DNA of 64,000 nucleotides from Paenibacillus lacisoli (GCF_030580655.1 NZ_JAUQTB010000001.1:558001-622000); one strand, 5' to 3'. Positions 45,698-55,049 are shown, counted from the first letter of the stretch. Notes: generated by a model from the letters alone, not told the origin. Numbers and translations are program-made.

Positions 45698-47953
45698 TTA
45701 TGAATTGGATGCATATCTGATCATTGTGGCTTCCATGGATGCTTCATCGTAAGCCATCCACAGCTCGTCCCCGGGTTGAATGCCGTACAACGGCTCAATT
45801 GATTGTTCAATCCGGTAGCGTTGTCCATTCCGCTCTGCGATGATTTCTGCATAAGGCCGTTCACCAACAGTTCCACGGTAATAGACCGTCTCGACAACAG
45901 CGCTTCCCTGCTTGCCTTTCAGCAGACGCAGCTCTTTCTGCAGCTCCTTCCTCGGCATACTGATCGGGATACGTGTACCGACCTCTACAGCCACCTCAGG
46001 AGGTACATAAGGACTGCTTGTCTTCTGCAGGCGCCTGCCCTCAGCCTCTACCGACAGCTCCATCAGCATGACCGTTTTCCCTTGGCTGTGGAGCGGACAC
46101 TTACTGACAGCAACCACTTCTCCCTCAAGCTGTACCTGCTCATCCGCCGACCATTCCGGCGCGTTCCCGTACCGAAGGAGCCGGACGCCTCCTCCAATCT
46201 GTATCAGATCCGCGCGTTCCCCGAGGCGGTAGTCGAATCCTTGCGGCTGAATCACTGGAATCTCAAAGGTCTGCTGGTCCGCCTCAAACTGCAGCAGCAA
46301 GCCTTGGGCACGGCCATAGCTTCCTTCCCGGATGATATGACGCAGAATCGCTCCTTGGATCACCTGCTGGTCATTCAGATCCGGCTGGAGGTCTGTTTCC
46401 GTAACGAAGATTGCTTTATTTTTGCGCGGATTATAACTGATCACAACCGGGTCTCCTACTCTGGGAGATTCAAGGTACGACACCACTTTGCGGATATCCA
46501 CCTTGCGCTGCATCCCCTCATAATTGAATTGGACGGTAAAAAGAACCATCGGCTGGTTATTGACCAGCATCCCTGTCTCCCGGATATTCACCAGTTTCCC
46601 GTGCAGAATAATCCCATTCCGAAGCTGCCGCTGTACCCGGCTGCGTATGACTCTTGGAACAAGGGTGACAAAGAGAATCATGGCAATCGGAATCAGGAGC
46701 CAGACCAGCCAGTTGATCACGATTGCATTCCAGGTTTTGATATAATCCATGAAACCTTCGAGTGAAGGCTTGTCGCTCTGGGGCTCATGCTGCCAGCTCT
46801 CGACCTCCGGTTTGGTCAGAACCTGCATCTCGCCATTTGCAAGATCCAGCCAACCGCCAGAACGTGATGGATTCACATAGTAGATTCTGGAGTCATCGAT
46901 TTGCTTATATACTTCAATTTCGCCGCTGACCCGCTCCTCCTTAGCCAGCTGTTTAGCCAGCGGAGTGGCATCTACGGATTTTTTCGTCCGTTCATTATAG
47001 AGATATGCCGCTTCCGTTCCATCCACAGCATCCTTGGAGGTCGTTCCTACGATGAGGATCTCCTGCTCGTTCACAGCGTACAGCTCAGCCTGATAGAGAT
47101 CTGCCGGCAAAGGCACCTTTCCTGCAGTATTCCCAGTAATGGCGTTATAGAAATATGCTTGTTTGGGGTAATTACTGTCGACTCTCATCAGCCGGGTAGG
47201 ATCAATACCAACACCTTTAGCAATCGCCTTCAGTGCCTTTTTATCCGAGTCAAACGGGTCATCCCCTGCCTCTTCATACACGGCCAATTGCCCTTTGCTA
47301 CCTAAAATCCCACCTATGTATGCATGTTTTCCGTTCTTCAGATCCAATTTGAACATCGGAACCTCGTCAGGTTGATAGCTGTTCATGACTTCGTCCATAT
47401 AAACAGGCCTGGACGTTAATTTCTTCAGGGTATTCAGCCGCACGGTCTGCAGCTTGGTCCCTTCCACTTCAGCAATTAGATCATACTCAAACACTTTTGA
47501 GCCGCCCGCAAACACAAGTCTCCCCCTCCAGAGATGCGCATCGGATTCCAGGTAACTCGGCATGGGGATGGTACTCAGCGCGAGTTCCTTACTGTTCCCT
47601 GCGGAATCGATCACATACACCCTCAGGTCATTTGAACTGCTCTTCGTAGCAATGACCAGTTTGTCCTGCTGATAGGAGGCCCTATACTGCCGGAACATAT
47701 CCGAATCCAAAGGTATTTCCTTTCGGATTTGACGGCTACCCACATCATACAGCAGCCCTTCAAGACCACTCGACGATTCGGCGACAGCCAGTACTTTTTT
47801 ACCGTTGTCCAGATAATAGATGCCCTTGACCTGTTTCGTATACGTAACCGAGCGACCGATCTCATTGGTATAATCCCGCCACATCACTACGCTGAGAATG
47901 ATGGCAGGAACAAAAAAGACCAGCACAGACAAGCTCATAAGCTTGTTTTTCAT
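45698..47953 (-). CDS. Large membrane protein with DUF3592-like domain
   Basis: 751 residues. Signal-anchor at about 5-25, a large outer domain with beta-propeller-like repeats (VKGIYYLDNGKKVLAVAE; LYDVGSRQIRKEIPL; VFEYDLIAEVEG), a second membrane segment at about 415-435 (VINWLVWLLIPIAMILFVTLV), then a cytoplasmic part with two DUF3592-like units (NGIILHGKLVNIRETGMLVNN...VGDPVVISYNP). No enzyme motif. Possibly a sensor or transport-associated protein; function unknown. GAGGTGAGA precedes the start. Confidence 0.7.
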   Translation of the reverse strand: MKNKLMSLSVLVFFVPAIILSVVMWRDYTNEIGRSVTYTKQVKGIYYLDNGKKVLAVAESSSGLEGLLYDVGSRQIRKEIPLDSDMFRQYRASYQQDKLVIATKSSSNDLRVYVIDSAGNSKELALSTIPMPSYLESDAHLWRGRLVFAGGSKVFEYDLIAEVEGTKLQTVRLNTLKKLTSRPVYMDEVMNSYQPDEVPMFKLDLKNGKHAYIGGILGSKGQLAVYEEAGDDPFDSDKKALKAIAKGVGIDPTRLMRVDSNYPKQAYFYNAITGNTAGKVPLPADLYQAELYAVNEQEILIVGTTSKDAVDGTEAAYLYNERTKKSVDATPLAKQLAKEERVSGEIEVYKQIDDSRIYYVNPSRSGGWLDLANGEMQVLTKPEVESWQHEPQSDKPSLEGFMDYIKTWNAIVINWLVWLLIPIAMILFVTLVPRVIRSRVQRQLRNGIILHGKLVNIRETGMLVNNQPMVLFTVQFNYEGMQRKVDIRKVVSYLESPRVGDPVVISYNPRKNKAIFVTETDLQPDLNDQQVIQGAILRHIIREGSYGRAQGLLLQFEADQQTFEIPVIQPQGFDYRLGERADLIQIGGGVRLLRYGNAPEWSADEQVQLEGEVVAVSKCPLHSQGKTVMLMELSVEAEGRRLQKTSSPYVPPEVAVEVGTRIPISMPRKELQKELRLLKGKQGSAVVETVYYRGTVGERPYAEIIAERNGQRYRIEQSIEPLYGIQPGDELWMAYDEASMEATMIRYASNS

Positions 47954-48147
47954 TTCTCTGTCTCACCTCACATCTTTCTTTTACATAACTTCCCAACATA
48001 AATCTTAAAGAATATTTATCATCTTGTAAAACAGCTCGCATTTTTCATCTATTTTTAATGCAAAACCACTGGTTTCCGAAAGAGCATAGTGATAGAATGA
48101 ACTCATCAGGAAAGGAGGTGCGTCAACATTAATAGTCACATGTTGAA

Positions 48148-48270
48148 CGTATCCCTTACCCGATCCAACAGCTCCAAATAAGAGGAGACTGCTGGAGGCG
48201 CGGGATACGGATCAATGAATATAAGGCGCCACGGGTACAAAGACCGTCTTCGGACGGTCTTTTTTATTTT
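48148..48270 (+). ncRNA. Candidate structured RNA with terminator
   Basis: Nested stems: CGTATCCC/GGGATACG (48148-48155 with 48202-48209) enclosing CCAACAGCTCC/GGAGACTGCTGG (48165-48175 with 48184-48195, one or two bulges), followed by a perfect terminator GACCGTC-TTCG-GACGGTC and T-tract (48242-48270). No known riboswitch or sRNA recognised. Transcription from upstream is inferred. Confidence 0.45.
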
Positions 48271-48281
48271 GGCTGTACATA

Positions 48282-48315
48282 TAAAAAAAGCCCCGCCGTT
48301 TGCAGCCGGCAGAGC
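48282..48315 (-). terminator. Minus-strand terminator
   Basis: GCTCTGCCG with CGGCGGGGC (G-U wobbles), then TTTTTTTATAT. No minus-strand gene upstream of it is evident, so its transcript is unknown. Confidence 0.55.
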
Positions 48316-48504
48316 CTTGCAGTGAATATACCACAATATGTAATAGGGGTTGATAGGGTTATCATAACCCCCTCGTATTAACGAGATATTAAATCAGCAT
48401 AAAAATGGCATTAAAAGTTCAATGCCTAAAAAACATGTATAAAATGACTCCATCCGACCACACTACAACTGTCTCGCCAAACTTAACCACGAGGAGTGTT
48501 TCTG

Positions 48505-48663
48505 ATGCGCGAAGGATTGGTTCCGACCGTTTTGGGTACTGTGGTATCGGCTTCTGGTGCAGCTATGCTGGGCAGCAAGTACAAACTGGCGGCAACCGGC
48601 ATTCTCGGTTTCGGTCTCGCCCATATTGTATTGGGTGCGATCGATCTGATTGAGCATCGTTAA
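48505..48663 (+). CDS. Small hydrophobic protein
   Basis: 52 residues starting MREGLVPTVLGTVVSASG and ending LIEHR; GAGGAG 8 bp upstream. Two glycine/alanine-rich membrane segments with short loop (GSKYKLAA). Similar tiny proteins are common in Paenibacillus and Bacillus; function unknown. A strong terminator follows. Confidence 0.7.
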   Translation: MREGLVPTVLGTVVSASGAAMLGSKYKLAATGILGFGLAHIVLGAIDLIEHR

Positions 48664-48676
48664 GCTTGGAGGACAT

Positions 48677-48716
48677 TCAGGGAAGGATCATATGATCCTT
48701 CCCTGAGACTTTTATA
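48677..48716. terminator. Terminator
   Basis: Perfect 14-bp stem TCAGGGAAGGATCA with its complement, 2-nt centre (palindrome), then ACTTTTATAT; serves the plus strand and possibly the convergent gene. Confidence 0.8.
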
Positions 48717-48728
48717 TACCCGCTGTTC

Positions 48729-49133
48729 TTAGCTTTTAGGGAGCTGCTGCCTGTTTTCATTCGATACAATCAGCTCTGTCAGCGGCTTTGGAATACCGTT
48801 GAAGATCAGCCATTCCCGCATCGCTTCGATGGCCTCTGTCTGCCCATTTCCTTTGTCGCGCCAGGTCAGCAGTTCAATGACTTTGACCACGAGACGCATC
48901 AGACTCACTTTATCTTCTTCAGTCTTGTCGGCTCGCAATTTTTGAATCAGCGCTTCCTGATGCCAATCCAGCAAAATTTCCTCACCGATGACTGGTTTCA
49001 TAATGCTGTACGTATGTTTGCAGGCGGGGCAGGTGCGAACTGCCACATCCTCTTCGTTAAAGGGAACACTCACTTCCTGTCCACATTGGGTGCAGGTAAA
49101 CATAACCTTGATGTCCATACGATTATCAATCAC
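48729..49133 (-). CDS. Zinc-ribbon protein
   Basis: 134 residues from GTG 49131-49133, chosen because AAAGGGG stands about 9 bp upstream; the longer frame to 49190 has no site. A CxxC...CxxC zinc ribbon (FTCTQCG ... RTCPACKHTY) occupies residues 10-45, the rest is helical with acidic and aromatic residues. No enzymatic motif. Function unknown; likely cytoplasmic. Confidence 0.65.
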   Translation of the reverse strand: MIDNRMDIKVMFTCTQCGQEVSVPFNEEDVAVRTCPACKHTYSIMKPVIGEEILLDWHQEALIQKLRADKTEEDKVSLMRLVVKVIELLTWRDKGNGQTEAIEAMREWLIFNGIPKPLTELIVSNENRQQLPKS

Positions 49134-49347
49134 GACATATGAGCCCCTTTCTCTAAACATGTCGAATAAAGTTATCATATGTATAACCACAAAGTATGGA
49201 CAAATAAACCAAAAGCGGCTCGATTGCTTCAGGATTGTACATTTCAGGATTTATTGATTCAGGCTGTCAAGAAACGTGTAAAAAGATAGTAATAGGTGCT
49301 AGCAAGGTATGCAAAATCGATTTAAGATCCGCTAGGAGGAATTGTGA

Positions 49348-49545
49348 ATGGATAATAAAGACAAAAAGGCTCTGGATAACAGAACTCCTGGATTTGACAG
49401 TCTGCCGGATCCCCGTTCAGAACGTCCTGCTGCAACGGATAGCTTCTCAGACATAGTTGGTAAATCCGTAGAGAAACTGCAGAAGGATTTTGGAGGCCAT
49501 CCCGAAGATATTGAGGAATTAAAGAAGAAGCGGGATCGTTCATAG
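49348..49545 (+). CDS. Small hydrophilic protein
   Basis: 65 residues behind TAGGAGGA. Proline-, aspartate- and lysine-rich (NRTPGFDSLPDPRSERPA; KKKRDRS), with no hydrophobic segment, so probably disordered and cytoplasmic. Not recognised. No neighbours in the same direction. Confidence 0.65.
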   Translation: MDNKDKKALDNRTPGFDSLPDPRSERPAATDSFSDIVGKSVEKLQKDFGGHPEDIEELKKKRDRS

Positions 49546-49637
49546 CCTGCCATTTCAATATACATGAGGATACACCAAATACAGCAAGCTTCTGAATCTT
49601 GAGAGGCCTGCTGTATTGTTATGCCTTATCAGAAGGA

Positions 49638-49925
49638 TTACGATCTTTTACGACGACTAAGCTCTTTGACCAGAAGACAGCAGAAAATAATAAATAACAG
49701 GATGCTGAATACAGGGAACTTTCCGTATAATAATTCCTGTGCGATCGTAACCAAACTCAAAAAGATGAGCACAAACAGTATGATGCCATTAGGAGTGATC
49801 TCACGCCGCAGCACATAACGGTACAGCAGCTGAATGATCCATTTGCCCAAAATGAAGTAAAAAGTAATGGCCAGAAGCATCCAGAACAAGATGGCCAGCG
49901 TTGAGGAAATAGGGATCCCTTTCAC
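49638..49925 (-). CDS. Small membrane protein
   Basis: 95 residues with three membrane segments (about 8-30, 43-62, 68-85) and a basic C-terminus (KELSRRKRS). AGGTGAAAGG-type site before ATG. Not recognised. It runs in the same direction as the 49-residue gene upstream, but a terminator lies between them. Confidence 0.65.
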   Translation of the reverse strand: MKGIPISSTLAILFWMLLAITFYFILGKWIIQLLYRYVLRREITPNGIILFVLIFLSLVTIAQELLYGKFPVFSILLFIIFCCLLVKELSRRKRS

Positions 49926-50001
49926 CTCTCTAACTTCATTAGAATTGTCTGCATTATCCCATATTTAACCATTTGTTGAAAACTCTCATCCCATATATAG
50001 C

Positions 50002-50024
50002 AAAAAACCCCGTAAACGGGGTTA
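50002..50024 (-). terminator. Terminator
   Basis: AACCCCG-TTTA-CGGGGTT, then TTTTGC on the minus strand. Confidence 0.85.
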
Positions 50025-50034
50025 TCCAAAACAT

Positions 50035-50184
50035 TTATGTCAGACTTGAAATCCAGCCCAAAATGGAAATCCACAACGGAACACTGATCAGAGCCCCCCA
50101 CATGAGACCGGCGGCTACATTGCCATCCGGCTGATGGATCCCATTCTCCAACGCAATTTGTAAATTCAGGTCTTCCTTCTTCAT
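50035..50184 (-). CDS. Small protein with one membrane segment
   Basis: 49 residues, begins MKKEDLNLQIALENGIHQ, then a hydrophobic tryptophan-rich segment (LMWGALISVPLWISILGW). Excellent GGGAGGGG site upstream and a terminator just behind, so a separate small gene. Not recognised. Confidence 0.7.
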   Translation of the reverse strand: MKKEDLNLQIALENGIHQPDGNVAAGLMWGALISVPLWISILGWISSLT

Positions 50185-50357
50185 GATCATTCCCCTCCCT
50201 AACTATACTTCGTCTATTCGGAGGCAAATCATTAGCTAATGAGAACCATAGTATCCTTATCAGCAGTGCTATTGCTGGAAATGCAGCTGCATCTAAAATT
50301 GTATACGCTTTCTTAACAGTATATTACCCGTTGAGGGCGCTTACAACACTTATTTGC

Positions 50358-50398
50358 AAAATACCACTCTCAGCAGCTTCTGCTCTAAGAGTGGTATT
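50358..50398 (-). terminator. Terminator after the YitT-family gene
   Basis: 11-bp stem AATACCACTCT with AGAGTGGTATT, 17-nt loop; minus strand then reads TTGCAAATAAG, so the U-tract is weak. Confidence 0.6.
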
Positions 50399-50424
50399 CA
50401 GTGAGTCCCATCCACATATTAACT

Positions 50425-51291
50425 TTAGTGAATATCCTTTTTCTCAAAACCGCCGCCCAGCACATCTGCAACATGTTCAATTGCAATGAAGGCGTTCGGA
50501 TCAATCTCATGCACGATCCCTTTCAGCTTCGCTACTTCCAGCCTGGTTACGACACAGTAGACGATCTGAGTATCTTCCTTCGAATAGCCGCCGCGGCCAT
50601 AAATATAAGTTGTACTTCGGCCCAGACGATCCATGATCGCCTGCGAAATCTCCTCATACTCGGCCGATATGACGGTAACCGATTTGGAGTCATTGATGCC
50701 CTCCACTACGATATCCATCACCTTGGAGGCCAGATAGTACGTGAAGATCGAATACATTGCAGAATCCCAGCCCATCACGAAACCCGCAATGATAAAGATG
50801 AAGATGTTGATAAACATCACGATCTGCCCGACCGGGAGCTTTAATTTCTTATTGAGCAGAATAGCGGAAATTTCAACCCCGTCTGTAGAACCTCCGAAAC
50901 GAATGACGATCCCTACACCAATACCTAGAATGAGTCCTCCGAATAAGACCGCCAGGATTTTCTCATGGGTAAAAGCCTCGTAATGATGCAGCAGCGAGGT
51001 CGTGACAGACAATACGATAATGCCATAAAGCGATGAAATGGCAAATGTCTTACCGATCTGTTTGTAACCCAGCCATACGAAGGGGATATTCAGCACGAAG
51101 AGGAAAACCCCCAGCGGCAGTGAAGTTACATTGTTCAGTACGATCGAAAGACCGGTAATACCTCCATCCAGCACCTCGTTCGGCACGAGGAAGAGATCCA
51201 GACCTACTGCCGCCAATACGGAACCGATTGTAAGGAACACAAATCGATACAGCAGGGTCAGGAATGATGTTTTTCTGTGTGTTCTGGGCAT
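50425..51291 (-). CDS. YitT-family membrane protein
   Basis: 288 residues. Five or six membrane segments (residues about 10-170) of the YitT/DUF161 kind, with NEVLDGGITGLSIVL and FGGSTDGVEISAILLN, then a cytoplasmic DUF2179 domain (SKSVTVISAEYEEISQAIMD; GRGGYSKEDTQIVYCVV; DPNAFIAIEHVADVLGGGF). Role unknown; transport is suspected for the family. AAGGAGTAAGACC precedes the ATG. Confidence 0.9.
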   Translation of the reverse strand: MPRTHRKTSFLTLLYRFVFLTIGSVLAAVGLDLFLVPNEVLDGGITGLSIVLNNVTSLPLGVFLFVLNIPFVWLGYKQIGKTFAISSLYGIIVLSVTTSLLHHYEAFTHEKILAVLFGGLILGIGVGIVIRFGGSTDGVEISAILLNKKLKLPVGQIVMFINIFIFIIAGFVMGWDSAMYSIFTYYLASKVMDIVVEGINDSKSVTVISAEYEEISQAIMDRLGRSTTYIYGRGGYSKEDTQIVYCVVTRLEVAKLKGIVHEIDPNAFIAIEHVADVLGGGFEKKDIH

Positions 51292-51486
51292 GGTCTTACT
51301 CCTTCCAAAAAATCGCTAATTTCAATATTTTAAATTAATTTTCAGCAAATCACAAACCCAGCTTCCAAAAATCATCTCCAAATGACCTTTCAGGTCTTGA
51401 AAATACTCCCAGCACACCCGATATATATATAGCGGGATGCAGCCAGCAGGCTGGTCCCCGTACATACATAAAGGAGCGTTAGAGAA

Positions 51487-53079
51487 ATGCCGAGATTGAA
51501 ATGGAGTACGAAAGCCCTGACCCTGCTGACCGCAGCGGTTGTGGGAATATCCTCGCTGATCCTGCCGACCGGTGCCTCCGCTGCAAGCAAGTGGACGGTC
51601 TACAAGGAAGCACAGCGGCTGGATGCCAAAGGCAGTTACGCAGCAGCCATTGCCAAATACAAATCCATTATCCCCGAATTTATCCGGGAGAAGGACTATG
51701 GCAATGCCGGCCAGATGTATCGCAGAATCGGCGATGATTACGCCAAGCTGAAGCAGTATGATGAAGCGGTAGAGAACTGGGATCAGGAGTCGCTGTATTA
51801 TGCCAAAGCGGGACAGTCCATCAACAGCCTTGCCGTCAAAGTAAAAGCAGACACGCTGCGCAGCTCAGCCCAGCTGTTCTTTGAGACAAGTGTTGTTCCA
51901 ACTCCTGCACGCAAGCTGTCTGTGCTGGAACCGGTGAACGGAGCGTATATTGGTGCCTATGCTGAACGTGATCCTGTCGTCCAACGGCCTTTTTATACAG
52001 AAGGTTTCCCCAAGCTGACAGGCAAAAAACATGCCGGCTATCTTGCGTATATGACGTATGGCTCTTCACTCTCTTCCCTGGGGAACTATATCAAAAAAGC
52101 CAAGGAGAGCGGAACCGCGCTTGAGATCGGCATGCAGCCGTATAACATCAACGATGTCAAAGACGACGCCTATCTCCAGCAGCTCGCCAAGGATGCCGGC
52201 GCAGCCGGAATCCCCATTTTCTTCCGTTTTGCCAATGAAATGAACGGCAAATGGGTGCCTTGGTATACAACGCCAGCACAGTACATTCAAAAATTCCGCA
52301 TCGTCGCGAATGCGTTCCACAAGTATGCCCCTGACAATGTCGCAATGGTATGGGCACCGGGAAGCGAACCGGAAGGCACCATCCAGTCCTATTATCCAGG
52401 CGATGCTTATGTCGATTGGGTAGGAGTCAGCCTGTATTCCATCTTCAATCCATCAGGCGACCCGCTCAAGCAGGGTCAGGACCGCAGCAGTCATATTGGC
52501 AAGCTGAACAGCATCTACAATTGGTATGCCGCCCGCAAACCGATCATGATTACAGAAGGCGGCGTATCGTATATGTATCCCGAGAAGAAGCAGGACAAGA
52601 CCGACTGGGCCGTCTACCGTACCCGTGAACTGTATGCCAGTCTTCCGCTGCTCTACCCTCAGGTCAAAGCCGTATTCTGGTTTGACAGTAATGCAGACAA
52701 GACGGACCGGATTAAATACTACCAGCTGTCGGCGAACAACAAGCTTCTGCAGGCTTACAAGCAGGGCGTAGCCGATGCTTATTACCTCAGCAGCGTAGGC
52801 GATTCCTCGAAGGTCAGCTACCGCAGCGTGGCTGCTGCAGCCGTCCCTGCTGAAACCGTCAAACTGAATGGTTACGTGAAAAGCTGGTCTCCAACGCTAT
52901 CCAAAGTAACGTATGACATTGGCGGCAAGGTCGTGGGAACAGCTTCACAAGCCCCATGGAAAGCCACCGTTAATTTCGCCCCTTATCGGGGTAAAACCCT
53001 TACCATCACGGTCCGCGCCTATGGTCCGGACGGCAAGCTGGTGACCACCAAAAAAGTAACGGCTCATGTGGCCAAATAG
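51487..53079 (+). CDS. Secreted GH26-like glycosidase with N-terminal TPR and C-terminal Ig-like domain
   Basis: 530 residues. Signal peptide (basic MPRLKWSTKAL, hydrophobic core, cut after ASA near 32). Residues 35-110 are TPR-like (KYKSIIPEFIREKDYGNAGQMY; YAKLKQYDEAVENWDQES). Residues 140-440 are a TIM barrel with FRFANEMNGKWVPWY, the acid/base Glu region of GH26 (xxEMNGxWxxW), and PIMITEGGVSY, the nucleophile region. A beta-rich C-terminal domain (VKLNGYVKSWSPTLSKVTYD...) ends the protein. GH26 members cleave mannan or related beta-glycans; the substrate here is unknown. AAAGGAG upstream, terminator behind. Confidence 0.8.
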   Translation: MPRLKWSTKALTLLTAAVVGISSLILPTGASAASKWTVYKEAQRLDAKGSYAAAIAKYKSIIPEFIREKDYGNAGQMYRRIGDDYAKLKQYDEAVENWDQESLYYAKAGQSINSLAVKVKADTLRSSAQLFFETSVVPTPARKLSVLEPVNGAYIGAYAERDPVVQRPFYTEGFPKLTGKKHAGYLAYMTYGSSLSSLGNYIKKAKESGTALEIGMQPYNINDVKDDAYLQQLAKDAGAAGIPIFFRFANEMNGKWVPWYTTPAQYIQKFRIVANAFHKYAPDNVAMVWAPGSEPEGTIQSYYPGDAYVDWVGVSLYSIFNPSGDPLKQGQDRSSHIGKLNSIYNWYAARKPIMITEGGVSYMYPEKKQDKTDWAVYRTRELYASLPLLYPQVKAVFWFDSNADKTDRIKYYQLSANNKLLQAYKQGVADAYYLSSVGDSSKVSYRSVAAAAVPAETVKLNGYVKSWSPTLSKVTYDIGGKVVGTASQAPWKATVNFAPYRGKTLTITVRAYGPDGKLVTTKKVTAHVAK

Positions 53080-53096
53080 TCTATAAAAAACATAAA

Positions 53097-53137
53097 ACAG
53101 CCCCCGCTGCACTTTACAGTCAGCAGGGGCTGTTTGT
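53097..53137. terminator. Terminator between convergent genes
   Basis: ACAGCCCC(C)GCTGC with GCAGGGGCTGT, then TTGTTT on the plus strand. Confidence 0.8.
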
Positions 53138-53335
53138 TTAGAACCATCGTGTAATTACAAAAATCAAGCCAAGCACGCCGACCATAATCAGCAAATTGGA
53201 TGCTTCACGCAAGAAGCCGTTAACGCCGTTATGCTGGCGCTGCCCCAGATTAGTATCATAATGTGCTTTCACTCCCTGGGCATCCGCCGGGCTGGAGAAT
53301 GGACGGTGCCCTTCACCCGTGTTTTCATGCTCCAT
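53138..53335 (-). CDS. Small protein with C-terminal membrane anchor
   Basis: 65 residues: polar, His/Gly-rich N-terminal 40 (GEGHRPFSSPADAQGVKAHY), then one membrane segment (NLLIMVGVLGLIFVITRW). GAGGGGAGAAG precedes the ATG. Not recognised. Confidence 0.6.
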   Translation of the reverse strand: MEHENTGEGHRPFSSPADAQGVKAHYDTNLGQRQHNGVNGFLREASNLLIMVGVLGLIFVITRWF

Positions 53336-53638
53336 ACTCTTCTCCCCTCTCGGTACTACTCTAATAATATCACATAATTTTTCTGCTAAAAGCTGTATCT
53401 TCCTGACGGGTTAAAAGTCATCTGTTCATTCAGCTTATATTCTATTCCGATATCTGATATCAACAACCGCATTACAAAGCACTGTGCTCGAACTGATCTC
53501 CGTTCTCAAGCAGTTGATGGCGCCCGCTTTGAGGTGTGATACAAGAAAATGTACATATTCCTGGCCTTTAGTCCAATCGTTTTTTATCTGCAGGCGTAGA
53601 ATGCGGTGTAAACATTAATCAGGAAAGGGGCCGATTTT
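53336..53638. other. Intergenic region
   Basis: About 300 bp between a minus-strand and a plus-strand gene. No ORF, tRNA or clear repeat seen; it must hold the promoter of the YjcZ-like gene. Confidence 0.45.
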
Positions 53639-53737
53639 ATGAGTCAATGTAATGTTTTGGGTTTAGGAACATCTACAACTACTATCCTGGTTCTTTACAT
53701 TCTCTTGGTCATTGTACTGGCTACTTTTTGGATCTAA
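53639..53737 (+). CDS. YjcZ-like sporulation mini-protein
   Basis: 32 residues: short polar Cys/Gly-containing start (MSQCNVLGLGTST) followed by one membrane segment ending in FWI. This matches the YjcZ family of spore-associated membrane peptides of Bacillales (short Gly-rich head and FALIVVLFILLII-type tail). AGGAAAGGGG upstream. Presence supports a spore former. Confidence 0.65.
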   Translation: MSQCNVLGLGTSTTTILVLYILLVIVLATFWI

Positions 53738-53975
53738 AAATATAACAAAAGGAGCTTACATGGCTGTAGGCTCCTAGAAACAGATACGTTTAAATTTCAT
53801 TTCAGCAGAGGGTTGGGATTGGAGGACATGAACCAAAACGGACCACTCCAACGATATTCTGATACCTCATCATACTCAACCCGTGTCAGGTAAAACAGAA
53901 ATCTTCGCCATTCCAAAGCCAGATTTGTGAAATTATTAAAGCAATCAATAAATCAAGAAGGTTCTTAAGGCCTAT

Positions 53976-54296
53976 CTAGGACAGTAACACGATGACGAGC
54001 AGCTCAAACAGCACTAAAGTAAGGATCTGTTCCTGACTGGCATAAAATGAACTTGGTCCGAATAAAGCGCGCTGCCCTGAGACACTGGGAATTCTTAAAT
54101 ATACATGACCGCTGTCGCACTGCACAATAACGCCTTCGTAAATATAACCATCTAACGTTTGAATACGCACGGTGCGGTTTACATATGTCCTGCAAATGTG
54201 ATGAATCCGGTCCCGGACTGATTTTAATGTGGTAACCGCACTGGGGTCAGCCTGATAAAGAATGGGGTACTGGTTTTCTGAATGTTGAATACTCAT
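53976..54296 (-). CDS. Small protein with LSm-like strand pattern
   Basis: 106 residues from ATG 54294-54296 (GGAGGGTG upstream). The centre (NRTVRIQTLDGYIYEGVIVQCDSGHVYLRIP) has the beta pattern of small Sm-like or DUF2642-type folds, quoted here in parts: NRTVRIQTLDG, GVIVQCDSGHVYL. The last 20 residues are hydrophobic (LTLVLFELLVIVLL), a likely membrane tail. Function unknown. Confidence 0.6.
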   Translation of the reverse strand: MSIQHSENQYPILYQADPSAVTTLKSVRDRIHHICRTYVNRTVRIQTLDGYIYEGVIVQCDSGHVYLRIPSVSGQRALFGPSSFYASQEQILTLVLFELLVIVLLS

Positions 54297-54515
54297 ATAA
54301 CACCCTCCGCATAGATAAATCATAATTTATACATAAATATGCGCAGGCCTATGCCTCGGTTCCATTCCTTATCGTATTCTAAATCGGCTCAACAGATCTT
54401 CGGGTACAACAAAGATCTTTAAGCAGAAAAATACATAGAGATACACATCAAAAGCCCCAAGGAGATCCAAGGGGCACCATGAATGAATTTCTGAAGAGCA
54501 AGTTCCGATACAGGT

Positions 54516-55049
54516 TTAACCTATTAATTCTACATGCTCCATGCTGCTGAGTTTGTACACTTCGGAATATAAAGTCTCTCGCAGCGGTGCGAACTCCTCT
54601 TCGTTCAGCGGTATCGGATAGCTCATGATCAGCAGCGGCAGTTCCGGCTGATCCTCACGCAGCGGCGGCTGGACATAGCCCATAGCATTCACGTGAAAGC
54701 CGAGCCGCTTGTAGAAGCTAATCCGGCGTGAAGTAATCTCATCCGTTGCAGGCTCCACTTCCAGTATAATCGGCTTCCCGGCATTCTCCATGAAGCAAGT
54801 CAGCAGCTTCTGCCCCATGCCTCTCCCTCTTAATTGCGAGTTAACCGCCAGATGTTCTACGAAACGAAAAGACGGGAAATCCCAGCCCGCCAGGAAACCG
54901 GCAACCTTTCCAGTCTCATCGCATTCGGTCAATAACTGATAGTAGGGATGATCCAGCAGCATCTGCTGTCCTTCACGGGTTCGCGTCTCTGATGGCGGGA
55001 AAGCTTCTTCCATAATACTGTATATTTCATTAAAGGTACTGGCATTCAT
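54516..55049 (-). CDS. GNAT-family acetyltransferase
   Basis: 177 residues. Acetyl-CoA motif A is clear: VEHLAVNSQLRGRGMGQKLL; motif B RRISFYKRLGFHVN. Substrate unknown. Start supported by GTGAGCGAACAACG (weak site). A small 5-bp GC hairpin and TTTT at 54452-54476 may terminate it. Confidence 0.85.
   Translation of the reverse strand: MNASTFNEIYSIMEEAFPPSETRTREGQQMLLDHPYYQLLTECDETGKVAGFLAGWDFPSFRFVEHLAVNSQLRGRGMGQKLLTCFMENAGKPIILEVEPATDEITSRRISFYKRLGFHVNAMGYVQPPLREDQPELPLLIMSYPIPLNEEEFAPLRETLYSEVYKLSSMEHVELIG

Larger units (their letters stand above)
47954..48504. other. Intergenic region with structured transcript
   Basis: About 550 bp. Contains the structured element at 48148-48270, the minus-strand terminator at 48282-48315 and about 170 bp of AT-rich sequence before the next gene. 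A GGAGG at 48113-48118 precedes only a very short frame (MLNVSLTRSNSSK), not called as a gene. Confidence 0.5.

Noticed and set aside
45803-46765. A 320-codon plus-strand open frame inside the DUF3592-like gene
   Set aside because: Low-complexity antisense reading of a GC-rich gene with a clear signal-anchor, ribosome site and domains on the minus strand.
48113-48180. Strong GGAGG followed by a 13-codon frame
   Set aside because: The GTG after the site gives only four codons and the in-frame ATG is too far; the region is better explained as structured RNA.
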